A stretch of 64,000 nucleotides of DNA from Cymodocea nodosa (lineage: Eukaryota > Streptophyta > Magnoliopsida > Alismatales > Cymodoceaceae), in contig CM072343.1 in NCBI GenBank assembly GCA_036874045.1, positions 10,002,001-10,066,000 on the forward strand, given 5' to 3'. The translations under genes were made by a program, and so were the position numbers. The notes under the pieces were generated by a model. The model did no database searches. It was not told the DNA's origin and was given only the letters and a program-made list of their open reading frames with translations. Of the stretch, positions 23,586-35,556 are shown piece after piece. The first letter of the stretch is position 1. Each line of letters starts with the position of its first letter.

Positions 23586-23968
23586 AAAATTACAAAATTC
23601 TATTCTATGACATTAAATTATTTCCCAATAATTGACATGTGCCACTAGTACTCTTTCTATCAGATTTAGATCTTGTATATCTTATAAGATCTATTAAACT
23701 ATCCTTAGAATAATACAATCCAAAATTTTTAGTTCCTTATATATATCTATATATTCTTTTAACAGCAATTGAGTGTGATTTTTTAGGATTAGATTGAAAT
23801 CTAGTACAAGCACATACAACAAACATAATATCAGGTCTACTAGCTATTAAATAAAGTAAAAAATCAATCATACTTCTATATTTTATTTGATCTATTGATT
23901 TTTTTATGTCATCAATATCTAACTTTAAAGAAGTACATATAGTAGTTCTTTTTATCTTTAAACGAAAC
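23586..23968 (-). pseudogene. pol: Copia RT end and RNase H start (copia B)
   Basis: LDIDDIKKSIDQIKYRSMID, ASRPDIMFVVCACTRFQSNP, GTKNFGLYYSKDS, SKSDRKSTSGTCQLLGNNLM. This is the conserved copia region after the RT palm. It ends at about 23968 where Athila relic G begins, so protease, integrase and the RT palm are lost. Confidence 0.85.
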
Positions 23969-24184
23969 ACCTGAATATGTTTACAGATTACAAAAACTCT
24001 AAATTCTACATAACAAGAAAAGGAATGTAAGTTAAATATGCATATTATGTTCAGATTTAAATGAGTTTAAATTGGAACACGACATTAATGTAATGTATTT
24101 AACTTTATTTAAGTTGATAAAATGTAGGAGGAAAATATATAGAAGTTAAGATGAGAAGTAAGTTTTTTAGAAAAATTTGCTAAG

Positions 24185-24445
24185 TGTTAACTCAATGAGA
24201 TTAGTTCATGGAGTTAACCTTAACTCCACGAGGTCAATAATAAAATATAAGGTCACTCCGTTGAGTTATCTGTAACTCAACGAAGTTAGTCCATGGAGTT
24301 AGCAAATAAGAGACGAAGCTAGTCCATTGAGTTAGCTATAACTCAACGAGATTAGTTCATTGAGTTAGGAATAGTAACTGAGGCTAGTCCATTGAGTTAT
24401 CTGTAACTCAATGAGGTTAGTTTGTAGAGTTAGTATAACAGTTAT
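24185..24445. repeat. AACTCAACG palindromic array, relic G
   Basis: Several alternating motifs (GTTAACTCAATGAG, GGAGTTAACC, TAACTCAACGAAGTTAGTCC, GAGTTA) as in the other copies, immediately upstream of the gag promoter-like block. Confidence 0.75.
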
Positions 24446-24542
24446 TTTTTTATCCATGAACGAAACTTCGTGGGTTTAGCGGTTATTGAAATTTAAAAAT
24501 TATAAGTGGAACACGTATCCATTAAAATAGAACCATACTACA

Positions 24543-24602
24543 CGTTACAAGACACGTTCTTGCAACGAGATTCATTTGCATTAGGGATGTGCATTATAAA
24601 TA
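24543..24602 (+). promoter_or_regulatory. Internal promoter-like block, relic G
   Basis: An inverted repeat at 24543-24567 (arms CGTTACAAGA and TCTTGCAACG, centre CACGT) lies 27 nt before TATAAATA at 24595-24602, the canonical plant TATA box. This is the best TATA match among the four copies. The splice donor GTATGT follows at 24737. Confidence 0.55.
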
Positions 24603-24780
24603 TAGAACAGAATGTTATTTACTAGTTACCAGTACTTGAGGAGAGAAAAGAAAATTCGTTGGGGAACTAGAAGGAGAAGCAGTTGATTCAACTTCATCCG
24701 TCAACAACTTTTTATTGAGAACAAAACTTCAGATTGGTATGTAATTAATCTTCTAGAATTTTACTTTATGTTAAGAGTTT

Positions 24781-26124
24781 ATGAGCACATGGACTCGTTC
24801 TCCTAACACTAAACGATTAGTAAGAACACCTACACAGGATTATTCAACATAGAGGCGTACTGAAATATTTTCTGAAGTAGGCTTTAATGAAATCCTTAGG
24901 GGTATAGCTAACCTTTCTTTAAAGGAGAAAGAAGATATGGCTACTCTAGTAGAAAAACCATTAGGGGAAATTCTATATCTTGAATTAGTTGATGAACCTT
25001 TATGTATTTGATTGCCAAACTTTGAGGGAGATAGGTTTGAACTGAAATCTAATTATATTAGTCAATTGCCACACTTTCATGGATTAGAAAGAGAAGATGT
25101 CTATTATTTTCTTAGAGAATTTAATGAAGTTTGTCAAATGATGAAAATGTCGAACACGAGTATAGATGCTATTAAACTTAGATATATTCCTTTTGCTATA
25201 AAAGACACAGCTAAGAGATGGTTATATACTCTATCACTTGATTCAATTTATGCATGGATTGAATTTTGCTCTATTTTTCTGGAAAAATATTATCCAACCA
25301 TCAAACGATTAAAAAGAAAAAGGAAATATTAATGTGTAGTCAAAAATAGAGAGAATCATTTTGGAAATATTTTGAACGATTTAAAGATTTACTAACTCAA
25401 TGTCCACATCATGTAATGAGTAAAGCACAATTAATAGGTATAATTTATGAAGGCATAGATGTTTGAACTAAATCTTTATTAGAATCTACTTGTTAGAATG
25501 GATTTTTAAAACTATGTAGTGAAGAAGCATGGGCATACTTAGAAAACTTTGCAAAAAGAACTACTTAGTGGGAAAACTTGATTGAAGCTATTATAGATAA
25601 AAGAATATTGTCAAGGGGAATGCATGAAATAGACTCAAGCACTATGCTTGAAGTTAAATTAACTGAGTTAACAAAGAAAATAGAGGAGTTATCATTAAAT
25701 CAAAAACTAGTAGAAAAGAATGCAAATATTGTTGATTTAGATATTATTTATGCTAAAAACCAGAAAGATAACTTTGGAAATTCTTATAACCCTAATTGGA
25801 GAAAACACCTGAACCTATCTTAGAGAAATAACAATTTCCAGGGAGGAGAAAATATAAATGACAAAAATATAAGTTATGAAGCATTAATTGAATAAGGATC
25901 TAGAATAGAGAAGTTAGAAAAGATAATTCAATAATTAAACAGTCATCTAGATCATGTATTTGGAAGTGCTGCCAATCAAAATATGAATAGAAATATACCC
26001 TATAGACAAAAGGAATCAATAGAAGTTAGACCTACTAGAGGATTGCCAATGCAAGCAATGTTTAACCTTATCAACAGAATTGTTAATGAAATTGATACCT
26101 CCTATGGGAGGGAAGCTGAATGAA
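24781..26124 (+). pseudogene. gag: Athila gag (capsid part), relic G
   Basis: 1344 bp from ATG to TGA, the same length as gag of C. It contains LPNFEGDRFELKSNYISQLP, FHGLEREDVYYFLREFNEVC, FAIKDTAKRWLYTL and NSYNPNWRKHLNLS, the Athila tail motif that normally follows the zinc knuckle. Several stops and a small indel near 25295 break it. No zinc knuckle. Confidence 0.85.
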
Positions 26125-26327
26125 GTAGCACAAGTATTAGTAACTATGTATAATATAGTAAGTAGAAAAATATAAAAAGAAAATGAAAGTTTAATTATAG
26201 TTAGTAGTCCGTAGAGTTATTACTTAACTCAACGAACTTAGTCTATTGAGTTATGACCTAACTCCATAGAGGCATGTAAGTAGCTATGTTAATTTTATCT
26301 CTACTAAATTTTGTTTATGTTATACAG

Positions 26328-26600
26328 AATCACTATAGATGGAATTGATGAAATTATCCCTAGATGCACTAAGGGAAGTACTAAGTAACTTATTAGCTAA
26401 AGATTTATACAGATTGTGTTGTGTGTCAAAAGAAATTAAAGAATGTGTCAGAGAAAAATATTTTCATAGACTACAAATTGTAAAGATGACTAATATTAGA
26501 GATGGAGTTTTATGGAAGTCATTTAATTGTAGTTAAATCAGCTATGAATATTTGAATATAGAAGAAAATGTTAGAATTCCAACTATGAATCAATGTTAAG
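26328..26600 (+). pseudogene. F-box-like gene N-terminus, relic G, truncated
   Basis: It follows an acceptor-like TTATACAG at 26327. From the ATG at 26339 it reads MELMKLSLDALREVLSNLLA, KDLYRLCCVSKEIKECV, then IRDGVLWKSFNCS and a stop. This is the F-box motif (leucine-rich start, CVSKE core). The sequence joins LTR sequence at about 26600, so the substrate-binding part is lost. Confidence 0.75.
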
Positions 26601-28556
26601 TTAGAATTATGCACATGTTTTATAGTTAAATCAACGAAGTAAGTTTGTTGAGTTACACTAACTCCACAGACCATTTATTTTCTAACATGCCACTATAGTA
26701 GTTACAAAAACAGGAAATTTAGAGGAAAATCATGATTGCACGTATCACGCAGGAATTAACTCATGGAATGAAGAAGAAATCACTATTGTTGATATCAATG
26801 AAGGAAATCCAACTGATCATTTAAGTAGAAATAGTTATTACTAAAAGAAATATAAAAAAATAGGAGAAAGACAAAGAAAGTGTGATGTCGAGGACCGTGC
26901 TAACTACAGGAAGTGTCGTAAGTTCCTTGAAGCTCCACCACACCACCAAAATCACCAACCATTGGAGGTCTGTAAGGATACTTTCCGGATGTCGGGTTGA
27001 TTCCAAGCCTAGGACAGTGACTGACAACCACTGTGAGGAATGATCGCATCGCAGGAAGAGAAGTCATTTTCACGAAGCACCGACTCATATCTTAGGAGAT
27101 CGTAAAGCTTCTAGCCTTCGTTTCGGGTTGATGCCAGTATACTGAAGAGGAGATCAACTTACAAGTCTTGGTTTGCGATTCTATAGGGAGAGGAGGCAAG
27201 ACTGTAAGTGATTAAGTTTTCAATAGTGTAATTGTGTCGTCACATGTAGTGACAAAAGTTCTTATTATCGATAGAGATTTTTACATTTCACCTTTCGCTC
27301 ATCTTCAGGAACATATCAAAACAAAAATACCAAAAATAATTAATTATCTCTATTTACATTTAGTATTAGAGTGTTGTATTGTTTGTTTTGTATCGTGATT
27401 AATGTTATCATTGTTTGTAATGTGAATGTTTTATATTTGTTTGATTTAGAAAAGAGAAAATAGTTTTATTGTTTACTGAAATTGATTCGTAGAGAATACT
27501 AAAAATCTTAATGGTTATTATTTAGAATATTTGAATGTTAGTATTGCTTAATGACAAATCTCAGATTAACTAACATTAAAGAGCTTAATTGATGTTATTT
27601 ACATTCTATGGAACCGCCTAATGGTTGGCTGAATTCCTTTGTGAATAGTAGTATTTAATTGGAAAGGTAGACTCATGGAGATAACTTAAGTCCATGAGGT
27701 TAGTTCGTTGAGTTAACTATGACTCCATGAACTAGGCCTGTTGAGTTAACTGTAACTCAATGAAGTGCTTAACTAAACACATATAAACTCCAATTTAAAA
27801 ATCAAAATAGTGCACAATTCTTACTCAATCTCTATGGGATCGACCTGTACTTGTACATAAATACAATATATATTGTGCACTTGTAGTTAAAATACAAATT
27901 GGACTTAATATCTAATTTGTGTGAAAAGTTGTTTGTTTACTTCTAAAAGAATTTATTAATACAAGCATAAAAACAAATCAAACAAGATTTTCACATCGAA
28001 TAGTTATTGTTTGAAATATCTGAATGTTAGTGTTGCTTAATGACAAATCTTAAATTAACTAACATTAAAAAGCTTAATTGATATTATTTACATTTTGTCG
28101 AACCGCCCAATAGATGGACGAATTCCTTTATGAATAGTAGTATTTAACTGGAAAGGTAGGCTTGTGGAGTTAACTTAAATCCACGAGGTTAGTCCGTTGA
28201 GTTAACTATAACTCCATGAACTAAGTTCATTGAGTTAACTGTAACTCAACGAAGTGTTTAACTGAACACATATAAACTTCAATATAAAAATCAAAATAGT
28301 AGATAATTCTTACTCAATCTCTATGAGATCAACCTATACTTGCACACAAATACAATATACACTATGCACTTGCAATTAAAGATACAAATTGGACTTAATA
28401 TCTAATTTGTGTGAAAAGTTGTTTGTTTACTTCTGAAAGAATTTATTAATATAAGCATAAAAACAAATCAAACAAGTTTTCCAACCTAAACAAGTTTTCT
28501 AGCACCATTGCCAAGGAAACAATCAAGTTTTCTAGCACCACCGAATAGACAAGTTT
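26601..28556 (+). repeat. Athila LTR fragment with duplicated U5 and primer-site-like end
   Basis: From 26605 it follows the LTR of C (from GCACGTGTTTTATAG onwards) to AAATCAAACA at about 27990. It then repeats the U5 part (28010-28491), including the AACTCAACG array and GAACCGCCCAATAG. After AACAAGTTTTCTAGCACCAT at about 28487 comes a primer-site-like segment (CATTGCCAAGGAAA), then a second partial copy of that boundary. The U3 start is missing. Confidence 0.7.
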
Positions 28557-29556
28557 TTTGATTTAACTTTTCACACAAAACACATTTTTCTTGTAAAACT
28601 TTTTTTGAGTTTTCTAAGCCTTCTTCTTCTGATTTGTCCTACTATATTTTTCATTTATCCTTAAAGGACAATCTAGAGAAAGATGTCTAGGTTTCTTGCA
28701 ATTGTAACATATATACTTTTTAGATGAAGAATTCTTTTCATTCAGTGACTTTAACATTGAGGGTTTGTCATTTCTATTCCTTTGTTGTCTCCTAGCTTTC
28801 CATGTTTTCTTCAATTTCCTAGTCAGCAAAGTTAAATCCTTGTTAGAATCAGTTGATATTCAGAATTTGAATTAATTTCGAAGGTTATTTCTTTCTTTAT
28901 TTTTAATTTATTGTGACTTAGTGAATCATTTAATTGAACTTTATAAGCAATTAAATTTCCTATAAGTTCATTTATGGTATAACACATTTAAGTCTTGTGA
29001 TTCTTGAATTGATGTCACTTTTTGAGACCATTTAGAACTTAGGGATCTGAGAACTTTTCTCACCAAATCCTTCTGTTCAAAATTCTTTCCTAAGAATTTT
29101 AAAGAATTTATGATATCTAGGAATTTGAAAAATATTTCAGAAATACTTTCGTCTTCATGCATCTTAAAAATCATATTTATGAATTAACATATTAATCTTA
29201 ATCTCTTTAACTTGAGAAGTACCTTCATATGAAACTTCTAATACATGTCACACCTCATAAGCAGATTCATATGCTGACACTTTACTGAATTGTTCATAAC
29301 TTAATGCACAAAATAAGATATTTAAGTCTTTTGCATTTAGAGTTTCATTTTCTTTTTCAATAACTGTCTAAGTATTATAAGGAGTAGTTAACAGATTATA
29401 TGGTTTAGAAATCATGAACCATAACTTGTGATCTATACTTTGAAGAAAGTCTATCATCCTATATTTCCAATATTCAAAATGTATTCCATCAAATAAAGGA
29501 GGACGGTTAATATTTTGGCCTTCATATAAAGAAAGATTACCATTTCTAGTAGCCAT
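28557..29556 (-). pseudogene. gag: Copia gag (copia B), frameshifted
   Basis: It starts MATRNGNLSLYEGQNINRPP (29556), with LFDGIHFEYWKYRMIDFLQS, then the UBN2-like middle MHEDESISEIFFKFLDIINS with KVLRSLSSKWSQKVTSIQES, then the zinc knuckle CYNCKKPRHLSLDC near 28700. These are SIRE-type gag landmarks in the usual order. Frames break near 29370, 29180 and 28850. It would form the capsid and bind RNA. Confidence 0.85.
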
Positions 29557-29690
29557 CTTACCTTAAATTTTTCAACTTATAAGATTTTAAATAGTTTAAA
29601 ACTTTCGAAAACAACTTGAGTCTAAAATCAACGAAGTTAAACTTATGCTCAGATATTAATTTTTGCTTAAAAATAAGGAAGGTAAAACAA

Positions 29691-29702
29691 ACTTTGATAC
29701 CA
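29691..29702 (-). other. Primer binding site of copia B
   Basis: On the minus strand TGGTATCAAAGT lies 2 nt from the LTR end CCTACA. It matches the initiator-Met consensus TGGTATCAGAGC at ten of twelve positions. Confidence 0.75.
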
Positions 29703-29704
29703 CT

Positions 29705-30785
29705 TGTAGGATTGAATGGCTATATAAGAGGAGGGTAAATTGTGTTTTTCAATAATTTCAATTGCAATTGAAACTTTAAAATTAAAAATAAACAAGTCAA
29801 GACATTATTTTAATCAAATCATTTTATTCAAGGTTTCAATTATAATAGACAATTCAATTCTCCTTAGAAATTGTAGATACAATTATATAATGATACCATG
29901 TTTCATTTAATCGATTTCATAACTACAAATAGGGAAAATTAATTTGCAGAATTTAAAACATTTCTCCCTGTTTGAGATTTTCTTCTTATTCTTCTACAAA
30001 TCTTTAGTGACAAATATCTGATTATCTCTACTTCACTGAATTTTCTTTCTTCTGATTCTTCAAATCTTCAATGACATATATTTTACTTTCTCTTCTTCAT
30101 TGAATTTTCTTCTATCTGAGAGCTTTTCCTTAGAGAGGTGTTTCATTCCTAAAAATATATTTTATTTGGTGTGCAGGGATTATTGATCAATGAGAATTCT
30201 ATGCCTTTTATTCTATATTTCCATTTCATGCATATCTTCCATGTTTATCCACAATCAGTCTTCCACTCTTCACATCTTCTCTTTTTCCTTCATTGAAATA
30301 CACACATTTTGATCCACGTTTTCCTCTTGAATTTTCTTTAATCATCAATTCTGAATCTTTGAAAAATTTCTTGCAAAATAAACTTTCTCGTCCAAAATTT
30401 TTTTCATCAAGTGTAATAACAAGTCGTTGTGTTAGTGTTAACTAAACATGTAGAACAAGTAAATTTATAACTTAATGTATCTAACTTAACGAGTTCATTA
30501 TGTGTCAATTTACGTAACATGTACTATAGTTAACTTAATGAACTAAGTCCATTCTATTATGCTAACTCAACGAACCAACTTTGTGGTGTTACAGTTAACT
30601 CAATGAACTAGCTTCGTGGTGTTACAATTAACTCAATGAACTAACTCCATTGTGTTACTGATAACTCAACAAACCAATAATAAATAAATATTTTAAACAA
30701 TAAAGTATTTACCATGTGCAAGAATAATAACTTTAAGTTTATAATGCTAACTTAATGTGTTACCTTAGTGTTCAATATAGCAACT
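29705..30785 (-). repeat. 5' LTR of copia B, truncated (1081 bp)
   Basis: Co-linear with the copia B 3' LTR from its end CAATCCTACA (29705). The start is cut at 30785, in the middle of the shared U3 module after AATATAGCAACT, where an Athila LTR end TGTTTGG begins. The bases CAACT at the junction are probably that Athila insertion's target site. Confidence 0.85.
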
Positions 30786-31503
30786 TGTTTGGTTAGTTAC
30801 TTTTAAATGTATATTTATAAGTTTTGCTAAAAGTAATAAACAATTTCTGCAAATTAGATATTAAATCTAATTTATTTAACTGCAAGTGCACAATGTCTAT
30901 TGTATTTGTGTGCAAGTACAAGTCGATCTCATAGAGATTGAGTAAGAATTATGTACTATTTTGATTTTTACATTCAGAGTTTTATGTGTTAAATTAAGCA
31001 CTCCGTTGAGTTACTACTAACTCGACCGACTTAGTTCGTTGAGTTATAGTTAATTCAATGGACTATCCTCATAGACTTAAGTTAACTCCACGAGCCTTAC
31101 TAATAACTTCCAATTAAGATTTGCTATTCGTAGAGGAATTCGGCCATCCATTAGGCAGTTCGACATAATGTAAATAACATCAATTAAGCTTTTTAATGTT
31201 AGATTATCTAGTATTTATCATTAATCAACACTAGTATTCAGATATTTCAAATAGTAACCATTAAGATTTTTGGGTATTCTGTATAAATCAATTTCAATAA
31301 TCAATAAAACTATTTTCTTTACTCTAAATCAACTAAACATAAAACATTTACAATACTAACATTAATCACAATATAAAACAAACAATACAACACATAAATG
31401 TTAACTATAAACATAAATAATTAGTTTTGTTTTTGGTATTTTTGTTTTGATATATTCCTGAAGATGAATAAGAGGTGAAATGTGAAAATTCTCAATTGAC
31501 AAT
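30786..31503 (-). repeat. Athila LTR fragment (U5 side)
   Basis: It begins TGTTTGGTTAG on the plus strand, the complement of an LTR end CCAAACA, and carries GTGCACTTGCAG-type U5 sequence and an AACTCAACG array (31005-31100). It stops at 31503, where the LTR of D begins. So D (or the E-D array) appears to have inserted into an LTR that had itself inserted into the copia B LTR. Confidence 0.75.
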
Positions 31504-33702
31504 TGTTCGCTTGGCTAGCACGACACCAAAAAACTTGTTTGGATCTCCAGCAATGCACTAGAAAAACTTGGATTTGTTAACTTCTATTTTTACTTAGTTA
31601 ATTTATCTTTATGCCTATTCTATATTTTTTTATATAGAAGTAAACAAACAACCTTTAATACAAGTTAGATATTAATTCCAATTTGTATTTTAACTGCAAG
31701 TGCACAGTGTCTATTGTATTAGTGTGCAAGTACAGGTCAATCCCACAAGGAATTGCTTAAGAATTGAGAACTGTTCCGTTTTTAACAATCAAATTTATAT
31801 ATTCAATAAGCTCTCCGTTGAATTACAGTTAACTCAACGAACAAAGTACGTTGAGTTATGGCTAACTCAACGAACTAACCTCGTGGACTTAAGTTAACTC
31901 CACGAGCCTACATTTCCTATTTAATACTACTATTTATAGAGGAATTTGGCTAACCATTGGGCGGTTCCACAGATTGTAAATAACATCAATTAAGCTATTT
32001 AATGTTAGTAAATACTAGATTTATCATTAGGCAATACTAACATTCAGATAATTCAAACAGTAACCATTAAAATCTTTAAGTCTTTTGAACGAACCAATTT
32101 CAGTAAACTGTAAAATTAAAACAAACATAAAACAATCACAACACTGACAAAGATAACATTAACCACGATACAACACAAATAATACAACACTCAAATACAA
32201 AATACAAACACAAATAAATTGTTTTTGGTATTTTTGTTTTAATATGAACATGGAAATGGGTGAAATGTAAAGTAATCTCAGTCGACAGTAAATACTTTCG
32301 TCACTACATGTGACATGATTACACCACTAAAAATTAAACCACTTACAATTCTGTCTCCTCTCCCTATAGAATCGCGAGTCCAGAATTGCAAGATAATCTC
32401 TTCTTCAGCATATAGGCATCAACCTGAAACCAAGGCTAGAAGCTTTACGATCTCCTAAAATATGAGTCGGCACTTGGTGAAAATGGCTTCCCTTCCCGTG
32501 ACGTGATCACTCCTTACAATGGTTGTCAAGCACTATGTTTGGCTCGGAATCGACCCGACATCAGGAAAGTATCCTCACAGACCTCCAATGGTTGGTGATT
32601 ATGGTGGTGATAATGGTTGGTGTGGTACTTCAGAGAATTGCCGACACTGTTTGTAGAAAGCTCGATGCTCCTCCTCTATACACACTAGCCATACCCATCA
32701 ATCACATACACTTCTTCTCCTCTTTTTTTCTTTTATATTTCTTTAGTGGTAATTGCTTTTGCTTGAATGGTCTGTTGGATTTCCTTCATTCATATCAACG
32801 ATGATGATTTCTTCTCCCTGCGCGATACGTGCGATCGTGGTTTTTCCTTCCAATTGTCCTGTTTCTGCAACCGCTACAACGGCATATTAGAAAATAAATA
32901 GTCCGTGGAGTTACAGATAACACAACGGACTTACCTCGTTAATTTAACTATAAAACACATGCATAAATTTAACTATTTGATGCTCAGGTGCATTTCAGAT
33001 ACTTAAAAACTTAACTATCCGATGCCTAGATGCATTTCGAATACTTACAGATAACTCACTGATATATAACTTAAGTAAATCTACCAGATCTCAACACGTG
33101 TCAACAGCAGTTTAATAATAAAAGAAACATTTCGGAGAGTTACAAGTCTAACTATCCAATGCTTAGATGCATTTCAGATAGTTACAGATAACTCACTGAA
33201 AATCCACTTAAGTCACTTTCCCAGAACATGACACGTGTTCACAGCTATTTTATAAATAAAAGGAGATTTCGGAGAGTTACACATATAACTATCTGATGCC
33301 CAGCTGCAATTTCGGATAGTTATAGATAACTCACCGAAAGTTCACTTAAGACATGCATTATGGTTTCGACACGTGTACTTCAGGAAATAATAAAGTATTC
33401 TTTTAAAACATAACTGTTCGGCAATTTAAACATAACTCTTCGATACATGTTCGGTATGTTAAACATAACTATCCGAAATATCAGAAAATTCAGATACTTA
33501 AGGATTTCACAGCCTGCAACTTACTGACAGTTCAGAAATGTACTAAATTAACATTAATTCACCGAAATTAAGCAGATTCTTTAATTAAAGCATATAATAG
33601 TGCAATTATGATATAATGGCTTAATTCTCATATGATAAGCTAAATATTATGCAATTAATCATCATTTAACCGTTAATAATATGCACTTTTTCATTCTAAA
33701 CA
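31504..33702 (-). repeat. 3' LTR of D (2199 bp)
   Basis: It starts TGTTTAGAATG at 33702 next to the polypurine tract and ends CCAAGCGAACA at 31504. It is longer than the C LTR because of U3 tandem repeats at 33098-33371. The end carries an extra primer-like tail (TTTTGGTGTCGTGCTAGCC) beyond the C-type end AAACA, so its last roughly 40 bp look like a copy of a boundary. Confidence 0.85.
33098..33371 (-). repeat. U3 tandem repeats with ACACGTGT boxes (D 3' LTR)
   Basis: Two adjacent units (about 33098-33228 and 33229-33371), followed by the start of a third. Each opens with ACACGTGT and then carries TTTCGGAGAGTTACA, AACTATCCGATG-type sequence, TTTCGGATAGTTA and AACTCACCGAAA. AACTATCCGA with TTTCGGATAGTT is itself an inverted repeat. 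The 5' LTR of D has one unit fewer (about 61150-61300), which accounts for most of its 129-bp shorter length. Confidence 0.7.
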
Positions 33703-33714
33703 CTTCCCCCATAC
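33703..33714 (-). other. Polypurine tract of D
   Basis: GGTATGGGGGAAG on the minus strand directly precedes TGTTTAG. Upstream lies the hairpin TTTGCTAAGGGACTAGCAAA (about 33726-33745), also present in C and E. Confidence 0.85.
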
Positions 33715-34527
33715 CTAAATTTTGCTAGTCCCTTAGCAAACTAAGATCTAATTAATTGGTCTTCCTAAAAGTGCTAGAATTAATTCTTCCCTTTTTTTCT
33801 TCTATTCAGCATAAGAACTAGTATATAGATATTCTATATGTTTCAGCAATCAACCTGCAAATATACTTAAAATATATGCAAATTACATACAAAGTATATC
33901 ATCATCACATAGGTATTAATTATATTATCGTTTGTTCTTTTTTTCATCATCTATCATCTTGAATTTTCCAATAAGATTTCTAGAAGAAATTTCAACAACA
34001 TACGAATCAAAGTACAATCCAATTGAATATGATTAAGACAAATAGAATAAAGAATTGTATCTCCATTAAACAACTTCAAAAGTCAATTCTAGATTCATAT
34101 TTCAGCAATTTTAGATAACAAAAAATATACTCGATTTATAAGATATCTATATTTCACAAAACACTTGTATCTTTTTAGAACAGTATATGTGTTTTTTTTT
34201 TTTGTACTTTAAAAGTTAATTTGACAAGCTTGAATCATACAAGAGCTTTCTAATGTACCCATGTAATGAACTTTCAGTCAACAATCCTAGATCTGATTAA
34301 GATCTTAGGTTGCCAGATTTCAAGAGTCATTTTTCAAGTCAACAATCCTTACATACCTATCTGCAAAAGGCTCGTGATCAAACAAGTAAACAAACTCTCA
34401 AAGTTTTTTTTTTTTCTCTTTTTTTTTCATTCAAAACAATCAACATTAATCACATGTTGTATATGTATGTATTTCATTAATACAGATGCAATAAAATACC
34501 AATCTCATATAGTCCTGCTTCTATCAT
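33715..34527 (-). other. Noncoding 3' region of D, deleted relative to E
   Basis: No gene. It matches 61642-62513 of E and 20440-21130 of copia B. A T-run lies at about 34405-34428. Compared with E, the bases matching 62514-63757 are missing at about 34528, removing the first polypurine-like tract and the F-box C-terminus. Confidence 0.75.
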
Positions 34528-35363
34528 TTACTTCAATTCATTCCACCATCTTATCAAACATAAAGTAGGATCATCATATTCATTATACCACATCCCTATT
34601 TGAATTTTATCAAATTCTGCAGATGGTGGTTTAGCTATTTCACTCGGTATAGGTAATATTTCTACAAATTCATCATCATAACTATCTATGCTTACTATGT
34701 ATAAATCAGATCTAAATGCAACTGATATATCTGTGACTAGATATATGTATCCATCAAGTATGACATGCATGCTGTTAATTAATGATTTCTGTCCTAGATA
34801 TATCATAGTATTTTTAGTCTAAGATTTATTCAGAAAATTATACACACTTAAGCATAAATCTTCATCCCAATTTCCTGTAGGTCTCCAATAATATAATTTT
34901 TTAGGAATGGTCAAATTTTTATTAGAAAATATTAAAGCTGACCCACAATTTACAGTTGGTACTTCATATCTATTAGGACTTCCTATATTCCATTCTTCTC
35001 TTGTTATAGGATTTCTTATCAAAATATTAGGTAATAGACTTGCATACATTGGTCTGGTTCTGTATATGATTAATCGTTCATCCATCCTCATAATATGATC
35101 TATTCCTTCTAATGTATTGGGTGGAATTCCAGTAGTTTCTTCCATATTCATATATTCATGGGTAATTGAACTACGATTAAATGACTTCCATATGAATCCA
35201 TCTCTAATCTTAGTCATTTTGCAGCTTGTAGTCCCTGAAAATATTTTTCTTCAATACAGTCTTTAATTTCCTTTGATACACAACATAGCCTACACAGATC
35301 TTTAGCTGACAAGTTACTTAGTACTTCCCTTAGTGCATCCAACGGTAATTGCATCAATTTCAT
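34528..35363 (-). pseudogene. F-box-like gene of D, frameshifted and truncated
   Basis: The ATG at 35363 follows an acceptor-like GTTATACAG (35373-35381). The N-terminus is a good F-box: LDALREVLSNLSAKDLCRLC then CVSKEIKDCIEEKYF. Then come KIRDGFIWKSFNRSSITHEY, ILIRNPITREEWNIG, LYYWRPTGNWDEDLCLSVYN, VILDGYIYLVTDISVAF and IGMWYNEYDDPTLCLIRWW, which resemble the beta-propeller-like F-box-associated region that binds substrates. A one-base deletion in an A-run near 35218 shifts the frame. A stop lies at about 34816. The last roughly 100 codons are lost. It sits directly after gag. Confidence 0.75.
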
Positions 35364-35556
35364 TTGTTGATTCTGTATAACACAAACAAAAATTTAGCAG
35401 AGACAAAAATTAGCATAACTACTGCACACCCTCGTGGAGTTAGGGCATAACTCAACGGACTAAGTTCGTTGAGTTAAGGACTAATTCTACGATACAACTA
35501 ACTATAAATAAACTTATATATACATATATATATATAGCTACTTCAGTTATACTACT

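Larger units (their letters stand above)
23969..28556 (+). mobile_element. Athila relic G: gag plus F-box cassette joined to LTR sequence
   Basis: On the plus strand: a spacer homologous to 48440-48700, an AACTCAACG array, the promoter-like block, a full-length gag with stops, the first part of the F-box gene, and, by an abrupt join at about 26600, LTR sequence with a duplicated U5 and a primer-site-like end. No pol is present. It sits inside copia B between RT and gag. The junctions show deletion, and I could not find a target duplication. Confidence 0.75.
15747..30785 (-). mobile_element. Copia B: SIRE-like element with accessory ORF, interrupted twice
   Basis: On the minus strand: truncated 5' LTR (30785-29705), primer site, gag (29556-28557), RT end and RNase H (23968-21546), a noncoding block with Athila homology, an accessory ORF (20033-17767), polypurine tract and 3' LTR (17321-15747). 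Protease, integrase and most of RT are missing where Athila relic G lies. An unrelated 1.7-kb piece splits RNase H. An ORF after pol is typical of SIRE-type copia elements, where it has been compared to env. Confidence 0.8.
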
